A stretch of 53,460 bases of DNA from Lachnospiraceae bacterium (GTDB lineage Bacteria; Bacillota; Clostridia; Lachnospirales; Lachnospiraceae). The stretch spans positions 1-53,460 of the forward strand of contig JAIKYA010000181.1 in the NCBI GenBank assembly GCA_024683645.1, written 5' to 3'. The position numbers and the translations under genes were made by a program. Positions 1-6,302 of the stretch are shown here, piece after piece. The number at the start of each line of letters is the position of its first letter. Position 1 is the stretch's first letter. The notes under the pieces are model-generated. The model did not search any database, was not told where the DNA came from, and worked only from the letters and a program-made list of their open reading frames with translations.

Positions 1-1356
1 TCCCAGGCCTACGGCATCAGCTATGCTTCCCGTGCCTGCTTCAAACTTGTTTGGTATGGGATTGTATATGGTACGCTCAAAGGTCACATCGGCGATCATG
101 TTTCCGCCGCCGTGGTAAGGTCTTGCTGCCTCAAGCAGTTCTCTCTTTCCGTACACCACACCTATACCTGTAGGTGCAAACACTTTATGCCCCGAGAACA
201 CAAAGAAGTCGGCATCAAGCGCAGATACGTTTACCGGTATATGTGCAACAGACTGTGCACCGTCTATCAGTATGCGTACTCCGTGCCTGTGGGCTATGGC
301 GATCAGCTCCTCTATGGGAGTAACCGTACCCAGCACATTTGATACATGTGTCACGGAAACAAACTTTGTTCTCTTTGTAAAGAGTTTCTCATACTCATGC
401 AGCAGGAGCTGTCCGCTCTCATCGCAAGGGATGACCTTTATGATCGCTCCCGTTTCCTGGGCAACCAGCTGCCAGGGTACGATGTTTGCATGATGCTCTA
501 AGATGGATACGATGATCTCATCTCCGGGCTGAAGCTGAGGCTTAACATAAGCATTTGCTACCAGGTTGATAGCTTCTGTCGTACCTCTTACGAACACTAT
601 CTCCTCGGAAGAAGGTGCACCGATAAAATCCCGTACTATATCCCTTGCGCCTTCATAAGCATCCGTAGATCTGGCTGCAAGAGTATGTGCTCCTCTGTGT
701 ACATTGGAGTTTTCGTGCTCATAATAATACTTGATCCTGTCGATAACAGCCTGCGGGCGCTGCGTTGTAGCTCCGTTATCAAGCCATACCAGTTTATTTC
801 CGTTGACCTTTTCGTTAAGGATAGGAAAATCACTGCGTATCTGCGCCAGGGTCTTTGATCCTATGCGTATAGATTCATCCCTGGAAGTATAGGGCTTGTC
901 ATCAGCCGTTGCCCTCGGTGTACTGTCACCGCCCAGCGATGTGGGTGCATCGATCTTTCTTCCGTTTTCCTGTGCCTGTGTCTGCGATAACACAACAGGC
1001 GCATATCCTCTGCTTTCGGAGCCGTCAACTGCAGGCATATCCGATCCCGCTGATAAAAATGCTGCTTCGGGCGCGCTTGCTTCTTCCACAGTCTTTAAAT
1101 ACGGATCTGTCGTATCCCCGCCGTATGCAAAGGGATGCTCCCAGTCAAACTCCGGTATATCAATACCGGGCGTACTGCTTCCGATATTCTGCGCAGACTC
1201 CTGACCTGCTGCGTTTACCTCGGGCACTGCCGGAACGCCTGCTCCCTCAGGAGTAAAGCCGTATACGTTTTCAGTCAGATCGGGAAACCATGCATTTGCC
1301 AGCGCATCAAGCTCTGCTGCAGAGGGAACTCCTGCAATCTGCTCAATCGTAGTCAT
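1..1356 (-). CDS. Cysteine desulfurase, encapsulin cargo type (3' end outside window)
   Basis: A class V PLP aminotransferase of the SufS type, which takes sulfur from cysteine as a persulfide. The first 452 codons are visible and the C-terminus, including the active-site cysteine loop, lies beyond base 1. Residues 1 to about 170 are a low-complexity, Ala/Pro/Gly/Ser-rich extension with no fold I recognise; the catalytic domain starts near IRSDFPILNEKVNG. The PLP lysine is K391 in the SGHKVFAPTG motif. Long disordered N-terminal extensions are known for desulfurases loaded into family 2A encapsulins, and the shell gene lies directly upstream, overlapping by 14 bases (1343-1356). The segment AELDALANAWFPDL (residues 14-27) is the most helix-like part and a likely shell-binding motif (inference). 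The start has AGGTAGGTG upstream inside the shell gene. Confidence 0.93.
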   Translation of the reverse strand, partial: MTTIEQIAGVPSAAELDALANAWFPDLTENVYGFTPEGAGVPAVPEVNAAGQESAQNIGSSTPGIDIPEFDWEHPFAYGGDTTDPYLKTVEEASAPEAAFLSAGSDMPAVDGSESRGYAPVVLSQTQAQENGRKIDAPTSLGGDSTPRATADDKPYTSRDESIRIGSKTLAQIRSDFPILNEKVNGNKLVWLDNGATTQRPQAVIDRIKYYYEHENSNVHRGAHTLAARSTDAYEGARDIVRDFIGAPSSEEIVFVRGTTEAINLVANAYVKPQLQPGDEIIVSILEHHANIVPWQLVAQETGAIIKVIPCDESGQLLLHEYEKLFTKRTKFVSVTHVSNVLGTVTPIEELIAIAHRHGVRILIDGAQSVAHIPVNVSALDADFFVFSGHKVFAPTGIGVVYGKRELLEAARPYHGGGNMIADVTFERTIYNPIPNKFEAGTGSIADAVGLG

Positions 1357-2296
1357 AATATTCACCTACCTCTACATCTTCAAGAACTGCGATAGCGTCA
1401 TCTGCAAGAATAGCTGCCGAGCAGTATAAAGATAAAAGATAAGATGCTACTCCCTTATCGTCGATACCTCTGAATCTTACCGAAAGTCCTCTTGAATGCT
1501 CATTCTTAAGACCTGCCTGGAACAGACCTATAACACCTCTCTTGGCTTCCCCTGTACGGATGAGCAGGATGTTGGTCTTACCGTTCTGGGACTTGGGATT
1601 CTTAAGTCCGTCTACTAAAAGCTTATCGGTAGGAACAACGGGGATACCTCTCCAGGTAAGGAAATTGCCGCCTGCGATATTTACAACTACAGGGGGTACT
1701 CCTCTCTTTGTGCACTCTCTTTCAAAAGCAGCGATAGCACGGGGATGTGCAAGGAAGAATGAAGGCTCTTTCCATACCTTGGTGATCAGCTCATCCAGAT
1801 CATCGGGTGTAGGTGCACCGTTCCTTGTCTGTATCCTCTGTGAATCTGCCACATTCTTAAGCAGACCGTAATCATCATTATTGATCAGCTGGCTCTCCTG
1901 ACGCTCTCTTAATGACTCGATGGCTAGTCCCAGCTGCTCCTGAACCTGATCGTAGGGCACACTGTAAACATCTTCTATAGCGGTATTTACATTGATTATT
2001 GTTGAAATATTGTTAAGTACATACTCACGGGGCTCTGTCTCATACTGTACGAAACCGTCAGGTATGATATCACTCTTCTTGGTCTGGCTGCAGAGAACAT
2101 CAAGCGGAGTCTCACCCTCAACTACTTTGTTTACTCTGAACAGACCTGTTTCAAGTCCCTTAAACTCAAGAAATTTAGTAAGCCACTTGGGTGTCAGCGC
2201 TCCGTACTGGGGTTTTGTCTTTGTGACATTGGCCAGATTATAAGCCGCTTTTGCACTCAATGCATTGATGCCTTCTGTCTTTTCTTCTTTTGCCAT
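1343..2296 (-). CDS. Family 2A encapsulin shell protein (SrpI-like)
   Basis: A 317-residue protein that I recognise as the SrpI-like family 2A encapsulin, an HK97-fold protein that self-assembles into a hollow shell in the cytoplasm. Visible support is the family-like stretches GALTPKWLTKFLEFKGLETG, EPREYVLNNISTIINV and LRERQESQLINNDDYGLL, plus a following cysteine desulfurase with a disordered extension, the known cargo pairing. Family 2A shells are reported to store or handle sulfur in cysteine operons. The start is supported by AGGAGG seven bases upstream. The 56 bases before it carry only the ribosome site. There are no portal, terminase or tail genes, so this is not a phage capsid. The acidic C-terminus (EDVEVGEYYDYD) overlaps the cargo gene start. 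Confidence 0.93.
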   Translation of the reverse strand: MAKEEKTEGINALSAKAAYNLANVTKTKPQYGALTPKWLTKFLEFKGLETGLFRVNKVVEGETPLDVLCSQTKKSDIIPDGFVQYETEPREYVLNNISTIINVNTAIEDVYSVPYDQVQEQLGLAIESLRERQESQLINNDDYGLLKNVADSQRIQTRNGAPTPDDLDELITKVWKEPSFFLAHPRAIAAFERECTKRGVPPVVVNIAGGNFLTWRGIPVVPTDKLLVDGLKNPKSQNGKTNILLIRTGEAKRGVIGLFQAGLKNEHSRGLSVRFRGIDDKGVASYLLSLYCSAAILADDAIAVLEDVEVGEYYDYD

Positions 2297-2352
2297 TTTT
2301 TTATCCTCCTGATTAATGGTTTATCATAAAGCCGCTATGGCCTTATTAGCTG

Positions 2353-3813
2353 CTACAGCCATGCACCTTCGTGTGAGAACATGATGTCCTTCATGGCATC
2401 GATACCGCCCTTTAAGTTGTACATAGGACCTTTGTATCCCGCCTCCCTCAGCGTATTGATCGCAAGTATGCTGCGCATTCCCTGCTTGCAGATAAATATC
2501 GTATCCTGTTCGGGATCCAGCTCATTCTGTCTCCTTGCAAGCTGTCCGATGGGGATCACTATCGCATTCGGGAATCTCTGTATAGCTCTTTCATGAGGCT
2601 CACGCACATCCACGATAGTCATGGGATCGCCTTTTTCTATTCTCTCTGCCAGTTCCTCGGGAGTAAAGCCCTCTACCGGTATCTCCTCTTCCTGCTGCTT
2701 TAAGCCGCAGAAATCATCATAATCAAAGTCCTGAACGCCCCTGATCTGAGGATTAGCTCCGCACAGGGGACAGGCTTTATCCTTTTTAACATCAAGCAGT
2801 TTAAAACGAAGATACAGACTGTCTACTGTGAGCAGCTTACCCGCAAGATGCTCGCCTATGCCTATGATCAGCTTCAGTGCTTCGTTGGCCTGTATGCTCC
2901 CGATAATACCGGGAAGCGGACTGATGGCTCCGCCCTCGGCACAGGTCGGTACCAGTCCCTGAGGGGGCGGTGCCGGGAAAACGCATCTGAAGCAGGGGCC
3001 GTTGTTATAATTGAATATGCTCACCTGTCCTTCATACTGGTATATCGCTCCGAAGACCACGGGTATACCGCAGAGCACAGCCGCATCGTTGATCAGATAT
3101 CTGGCTTTGTAATTATCCGTACAGTCGACCACCAGATCATAGCCGTCTATTATATCTACTATGTTTTCAGCCTCAAGTTTGGTATTTTCGGCTTCAAACA
3201 CTATATTTCTGTTTATGTTCCTTACTATATCCTTTGCAGATGCCACCTTCGGTCTGTTCAGATCTCTTGTGGTATGTATCACCTGGCTCTGAAGATTCTC
3301 AAGGGAAACATCGTCAAAATCGATCACCTTTATCGTACCCACGCCTGCTGCGGCGAGATACTGTATCACTGCAGATCCGAGTGCTCCCGCACCTGCAATG
3401 GCCACTCTTGCAGCCTTTATCCGCTTCTGCCCTTTTACACCTATATCCTTTAACATCAGATGTCTGCCGAAACGCTCTATCTCCTTGTCATCAAAGGAAA
3501 CTGCTTTTCTTCTTTCATCGGGAATGATGCTGTCATTCTCCGGTGCACCTCCCGCTATGGCGGGAAGCAGCAGTACTTCAGCATTCCCCGGAAGCTCCAC
3601 ATCCCACTTATCCTGAGACGTCATATCCTCTTCTCCCGCATATATGCGGACAAAGCTCCTTAAGCTTCCGTTCTCGTCAAAAAGTATCTTTCCCGAATCG
3701 GGATATTCATCTCTAAGCCATTCGAGCAAGCCTTTTATGGTAACGGCTGCCGTATCCAGTCTGGCATTCTTTTCAAAAAAGCTGCGCAGCGTTGCCGAAA
3801 TGTAAACATTCAA
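2353..3813 (-). CDS. Sulfur carrier (ThiS/MoaD-like) - E1-like ThiF/HcyF - rhodanese fusion
   Basis: Three domains in 486 residues. Residues 1-89 are a ubiquitin-like sulfur carrier ending in the classic LPAIAGG, with Gly88-Gly89 followed directly by Ala90. Residues about 105-345 are an E1-like adenylyltransferase: GAGALGS at 141-147, Zn cysteines C274/C277 and C348/C351, and a candidate catalytic C291 in PTCAEGG. Residues about 380-486 are a rhodanese with VDVREPHE and active cysteine C442 in ICKQGMRS. The expected chemistry is adenylation of the carrier C-terminus and conversion to a thiocarboxylate with persulfide sulfur passed through the rhodanese. The carrier cannot react while fused, so cleavage after GG is implied; the JAMM protease just upstream is the obvious enzyme. 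The start is a TTG nine bases after GGAGG, which lies in the end of the preceding gene. Confidence 0.92.
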   Translation of the reverse strand: MNVYISATLRSFFEKNARLDTAAVTIKGLLEWLRDEYPDSGKILFDENGSLRSFVRIYAGEEDMTSQDKWDVELPGNAEVLLLPAIAGGAPENDSIIPDERRKAVSFDDKEIERFGRHLMLKDIGVKGQKRIKAARVAIAGAGALGSAVIQYLAAAGVGTIKVIDFDDVSLENLQSQVIHTTRDLNRPKVASAKDIVRNINRNIVFEAENTKLEAENIVDIIDGYDLVVDCTDNYKARYLINDAAVLCGIPVVFGAIYQYEGQVSIFNYNNGPCFRCVFPAPPPQGLVPTCAEGGAISPLPGIIGSIQANEALKLIIGIGEHLAGKLLTVDSLYLRFKLLDVKKDKACPLCGANPQIRGVQDFDYDDFCGLKQQEEEIPVEGFTPEELAERIEKGDPMTIVDVREPHERAIQRFPNAIVIPIGQLARRQNELDPEQDTIFICKQGMRSILAINTLREAGYKGPMYNLKGGIDAMKDIMFSHEGAWL

Positions 3814-3817
3814 TTTC

Positions 3818-4240
3818 CTATACCTCCCATATGGATATTTCGTTTATATTGTCACCGGTATCTTCCTTAATATATCCCTTTATATCTCCTATACCGTATT
3901 TTCCGGTGGATACCACAACGTATACCATCTGCGGTATCAGGTATTGCTTATCTTCATCTGAAAGAACGGCGCGGTGATCGGGATGTGAATGGTAAAAGCC
4001 TGCTATAATGCGGTCTTCCGATTCAGCCTCAGTTTCCAGTCTGTACATATCCATAGGGTCAATGCTAAAATGCAGTCCCCTTTCCCCTTCGGCTGTATTT
4101 GCCATATCTATCAGCTTCTCTATCCTTCCGCTTTCCTTATTGCCAAGCAGCACCCCGCAGGCTTCCTCGGGATATGCCTGCCTGGCATGGAGCATTACCT
4201 GTGCATATGTTAATCTGTCAAAACTTACCGTATCCTTCAT
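3818..4240 (-). CDS. JAMM/Mov34 (M67) metalloprotease, HcyD/Mec-like
   Basis: A 140-residue Zn protease of the JAMM family. The full motif is present: catalytic Glu E26 in PEEACG, then H84-S-H86-P, six residues, S94-x-x-D97. Bacterial members of this size act on sulfur-carrier proteins: Mec+ frees cysteine from CysO, and HcyD trims a terminal alanine from HcyS and releases homocysteine. Here it sits between a MetY-like enzyme (2 bases gap) and the carrier fusion (4 bases gap), and the fusion has GG followed by Ala, which fits an HcyD-like role. It probably both separates the carrier from the E1 domain and frees the amino acid product (inference). Confidence 0.92.
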   Translation of the reverse strand: MKDTVSFDRLTYAQVMLHARQAYPEEACGVLLGNKESGRIEKLIDMANTAEGERGLHFSIDPMDMYRLETEAESEDRIIAGFYHSHPDHRAVLSDEDKQYLIPQMVYVVVSTGKYGIGDIKGYIKEDTGDNINEISIWEV

Positions 4241-4242
4241 CC

Positions 4243-5478
4243 TTATGTTCCGTCTGCTGCCTGTATGGCTTCAGTAAAATCACTTATCAGATCTTTGGCA
4301 TCCTCTATTCCCACGCTTACACGTATCGTGTCCTCATAAACCCCGGCTGCCTCACGTTCGCTCTCGTTTGAATGTATGTACAGTGTTGAAGCCGGATGTA
4401 TGACCAGGGTGCGTAAGTCACCTATGTTGCTCGCTATCAGCGCATATTTAAGCGCATTGATTATCGAAAACGCCCTTTCCTTCGATCCCGCCCTGAAAGT
4501 CAGTATCCCGCCCCCACGGCCGGACAGTTCCTTATCTACATATTCATGATAGGGGTGACCCGGAAGTCCCAGGTAATTCACTTCTATCCCTGCCATGCGC
4601 TGAAGCGCACCCGCCAGTTTTCCCGCATTATCACATATCCTGTCCATCCGAAGTCCAAGGGTATCAAGTCCTATATAAGTCAGAAAAGCATTGGCCGGAG
4701 CCATACAGCCACCGAGATTCTCCCAGACATCGGTCTTAAGTCTTACCAGAAAAGCGCCTTTACCGTATCTTTTGAATTCCGAAAGCGAAGTATGCTTTTC
4801 AAAATTCCAGGCAAATCTGCCCCCGTCCACTATCACCCCGCCTATGGAATTGCCTCCGCCGTTTATATATTTCGATGTTGAATGGATCACAACATCGGCT
4901 CCGAGCGAAAGCGGTCTGGCGAGATAGGGTGTGGCTGTAGTTGAATCCACAAACAGCGGTATGCCCGCCTCATGTGCAGCCCCTGCCACTTCAGGGATAT
5001 CTATCACCTTAAGCGAAGGATTCGAGATCAACTCTCCGAATACCACCGCAGTTCTTTCATTTATATGTTCCCTTACACTGTCCTTATCAAGGCTGTTTAA
5101 AAACACCGTATGTATGCCCAGCTTCTCCAGATCGTGAAACAGATCTATAGTTCCCCCATACAGGCCGCTCCCGGCGATTATCTCGTCACCGCTCTTACAG
5201 ACTGCCAGAAGAGCTGTTGCGACTGCTGACATACCGCTGCTGCAGCATACCGCACCCATACCGCCCTCGAGTTCGTTTATACGTATCTCGAAAGCACTCA
5301 GTGTCGGATTTCCTATACGCGAGTATGCATATCCCATACTCTTATGGGCGAATACTTTTTCCAGTTCTTCCATGCTCTCGTACCGGAAAGCCGTCACCTG
5401 GGAGATGGGAGGAAGGATCTCCCTGTTCGCATGCTTCGATATTGATTTTCCGTGAAGAAGTTTAGTGTTAAATTCCAT
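4243..5478 (-). CDS. PLP-dependent O-acetylhomoserine/O-acetylserine sulfhydrylase (MetY-like, Cys/Met metabolism family)
   Basis: A 411-residue member of the Cys/Met metabolism PLP family. The PLP lysine is K203 in HSTSKYINGGG and the pyridine-binding Asp is D178 in LFVDST; YSRIGNPT near 52-59 is the phosphate/substrate region. The GGGNSIGG loop and the absence of typical cystathionine-lyase residues favour a sulfhydrylase of the MetY type, which makes homocysteine from O-acetylhomoserine; family members can also be lyases, so the reaction is inferred. In the thiocarboxylate pathway MetY takes sulfur from the carrier, matching the next two genes. I chose the second Met (5478) because GGAG lies seven bases upstream; the Met at 5490 would place that site inside the coding region. 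Confidence 0.88.
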   Translation of the reverse strand: MEFNTKLLHGKSISKHANREILPPISQVTAFRYESMEELEKVFAHKSMGYAYSRIGNPTLSAFEIRINELEGGMGAVCCSSGMSAVATALLAVCKSGDEIIAGSGLYGGTIDLFHDLEKLGIHTVFLNSLDKDSVREHINERTAVVFGELISNPSLKVIDIPEVAGAAHEAGIPLFVDSTTATPYLARPLSLGADVVIHSTSKYINGGGNSIGGVIVDGGRFAWNFEKHTSLSEFKRYGKGAFLVRLKTDVWENLGGCMAPANAFLTYIGLDTLGLRMDRICDNAGKLAGALQRMAGIEVNYLGLPGHPYHEYVDKELSGRGGGILTFRAGSKERAFSIINALKYALIASNIGDLRTLVIHPASTLYIHSNESEREAAGVYEDTIRVSVGIEDAKDLISDFTEAIQAADGT

Positions 5479-5497
5479 TTTTTTCTCCATAAGGATC

Positions 5498-5531
5498 GCA
5501 TGTCGCTTGCGACATGCGCGCGCCTCGCGCG
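5498..5531 (-). repeat. Tandem GC-rich hairpins between attenuator and metY
   Basis: Two adjacent inverted repeats: gcatgtcgc/gcgacatgc (5498-5506 and 5509-5517, perfect 9-base arms, 2-base centre), then cgcgc/gcgcg around a 3-base loop (5519-5531). They lie downstream of the terminator and just ahead of the metY ribosome site, so they would be in the 5' end of the read-through mRNA. They could stabilise the mRNA or be an intergenic repeat family. No second copy was seen in this window. Confidence 0.6.
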
Positions 5532-5557
5532 GTTGCCGAAGGAATCTCCTGTAAAGT

Positions 5558-5588
5558 AAAAACCCGGGAGCCTTATGCTGCTCCCGGG
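5558..5588 (-). terminator. Intrinsic terminator inside the operon leader (attenuator)
   Basis: On the minus strand the RNA forms CCCGGGAGC, an 8-base loop (AGCAUAAG) and GCUCCCGGG, a perfect 9-bp GC-rich stem (5563-5571 with 5580-5588), followed by UUUUU (5558-5562). It lies about 190 bases downstream of the promoter and 80 bases before metY, and ends no gene except the leader peptide, so it is an attenuator. An upstream leader segment (5672-5682, CCCGGGCUUAU in RNA) can pair with AUAAG...CCCGGG of the loop and 3' arm with a 3-base bulge, giving a competing antiterminator. Confidence 0.88.
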
Positions 5589-5626
5589 CTGATGGTCGTT
5601 GTCTGTTCTTTGCTGTGAGGCAAGTC

Positions 5627-5746
5627 CTATTCGGAACGAAGCGCAGTCTCCGCTGTCGTCCCGGCCATCTTATAAGCCCGGGCGTTTGACATTCGGCAAC
5701 ACATCATGCAGTTTGTCATATACTCTTTCCTGCCGTTCACGTTCAT
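5627..5746 (-). CDS. Leader peptide with clustered Cys and Met codons
   Basis: A 39-codon frame between promoter and terminator. Codons 10-19 read Met-Thr-Asn-Cys-Met-Met-Cys-Cys-Arg-Met: three Cys and three internal Met codons within ten positions, with two more Met at 10 and 27. The run CMMCCRM resembles the cysteine-rich leader peptides that control sulfur operons by ribosome stalling. The exact start is uncertain: ATG 5746 directly abuts GAGGGG, GTG 5740 has a better spacing (six bases), and ATG 5719 is preceded by AGGAAAGAG; all keep the Cys cluster. UGU-UGC is at 5701-5696, 14 bases before the candidate antiterminator strand. The stop TAG is at 5629-5627. Too short for ordinary gene calling. 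Confidence 0.72.
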   Translation of the reverse strand: MNVNGRKEYMTNCMMCCRMSNARAYKMAGTTAETALRSE

Positions 5747-5776
5747 CCCCTCACATTGTATTCAAACGATGTCAGA

Positions 5777-5805
5777 ATCATAACATAACTTACCTACTAT
5801 GTCAA
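5777..5805 (-). promoter_or_regulatory. Sigma-A promoter of the encapsulin/sulfur operon
   Basis: TTGACA (5805-5800), exactly 17 bases, TATGAT (5782-5777) on the minus strand: perfect -35, 5/6 -10. Transcription should start near 5770, giving a leader of about 290 bases that contains the leader peptide and terminator. Confidence 0.88.
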
Positions 5806-5812
5806 TAGGTAA
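5790..5812. promoter_or_regulatory. Operator palindrome over the -35 box
   Basis: TTACCTA, nine bases, TAGGTAA: a perfect 7-base inverted repeat that encloses the -35 hexamer. A bound dimer would block RNA polymerase, so this looks like a repressor site. Rrf2-type regulators (CymR, IscR) often control such sulfur genes and bind palindromes of this scale, but the regulator is not in the window and the assignment is inference. Confidence 0.7.
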
Positions 5813-5822
5813 ATAAAAACAC

Positions 5823-5851
5823 TTCACTTTTACTCACTCAGCGTGTAAAAT
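5823..5851 (+). promoter_or_regulatory. Probable promoter of the thioesterase gene
   Basis: TTCACT (4/6), 17 bases, TAAAAT (5/6). It starts ten bases beyond the operator at 5790-5812, so the two divergent promoters could share control. Confidence 0.5.
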
Positions 5852-5886
5852 GGTGGAAAACGCAAACTGCAAAGGAGACTACTGCC

Positions 5887-6291
5887 ATGAATACACTTGA
5901 AGAAGCAAGATCGATTTTTTATGAGGATAAATATGCAAGACTCAGCGGTATCGAGATCGATGAAGTAAGTGAAGACCATGTACGATGCAGCATGAAGATC
6001 ACTGACAATCACAGAAACGCCTATGGCGGGATAATGGGCGGCTGTATATATACGCTTGCGGATTTCGCCTTCGCGATCGCTTCTAATTTCCGCAAGGACA
6101 GATCCACCGTCAGCCTGGTGGGCCAGGCCAGTTTCTTAAGCATGTCCAAAGGAAGTATCCTGTATGCGGACACAAGACTTATCAAAGACGGAAAGACCAA
6201 CTGTTTCTACGAGATCATGATAAGTGATGATCTGGGACGTGATATTGCCGAGGTCACATTTACAGGCGCACATATAGAGAAAAGGCTCTGA
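5887..6291 (+). CDS. PaaI-like hotdog-fold thioesterase
   Basis: 134 residues, usual length for a single hotdog domain acyl-CoA thioesterase. The motif HRNAYGGIMGGCIYTLADFAFAIAS (only the core NAYGGIMGG...LAD is diagnostic) matches the HG-gx-h-gg-h-xx-laD pattern of PaaI/YdiI-type enzymes, where the Asn/Gly loop and the Asp in the long helix help hydrolyse the thioester. The physiological acyl group cannot be told. AAAGGAG is ten bases before the ATG. It is divergent from the sulfur operon, separated by the operator region, and convergent with the TIR gene. Confidence 0.85.
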   Translation: MNTLEEARSIFYEDKYARLSGIEIDEVSEDHVRCSMKITDNHRNAYGGIMGGCIYTLADFAFAIASNFRKDRSTVSLVGQASFLSMSKGSILYADTRLIKDGKTNCFYEIMISDDLGRDIAEVTFTGAHIEKRL

Positions 6292-6302
6292 AGCCTTTTC
6301 TC
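6277..6302. terminator. Bidirectional terminator between convergent genes
   Basis: GAGAAAAGGC (6277-6286), loop TCTGAA, GCCTTTTCTC (6293-6302): a perfect 10-bp stem with T-rich arms readable on both strands. It contains the stop codons of both the thioesterase and TIR genes. Confidence 0.75.

Noticed and set aside
1343..2296. HK97-fold protein as a prophage capsid
   Set aside because: No terminase, portal, protease or tail genes nearby, and the desulfurase cargo pairing points to an encapsulin.
5491..5770. SAM-I riboswitch or T-box in the long leader before metY
   Set aside because: No SAM-I core (such as the AGAGAGGUGGAGGGAC-like start) and no T-box sequence were found; the Cys/Met-coding frame explains the leader better.
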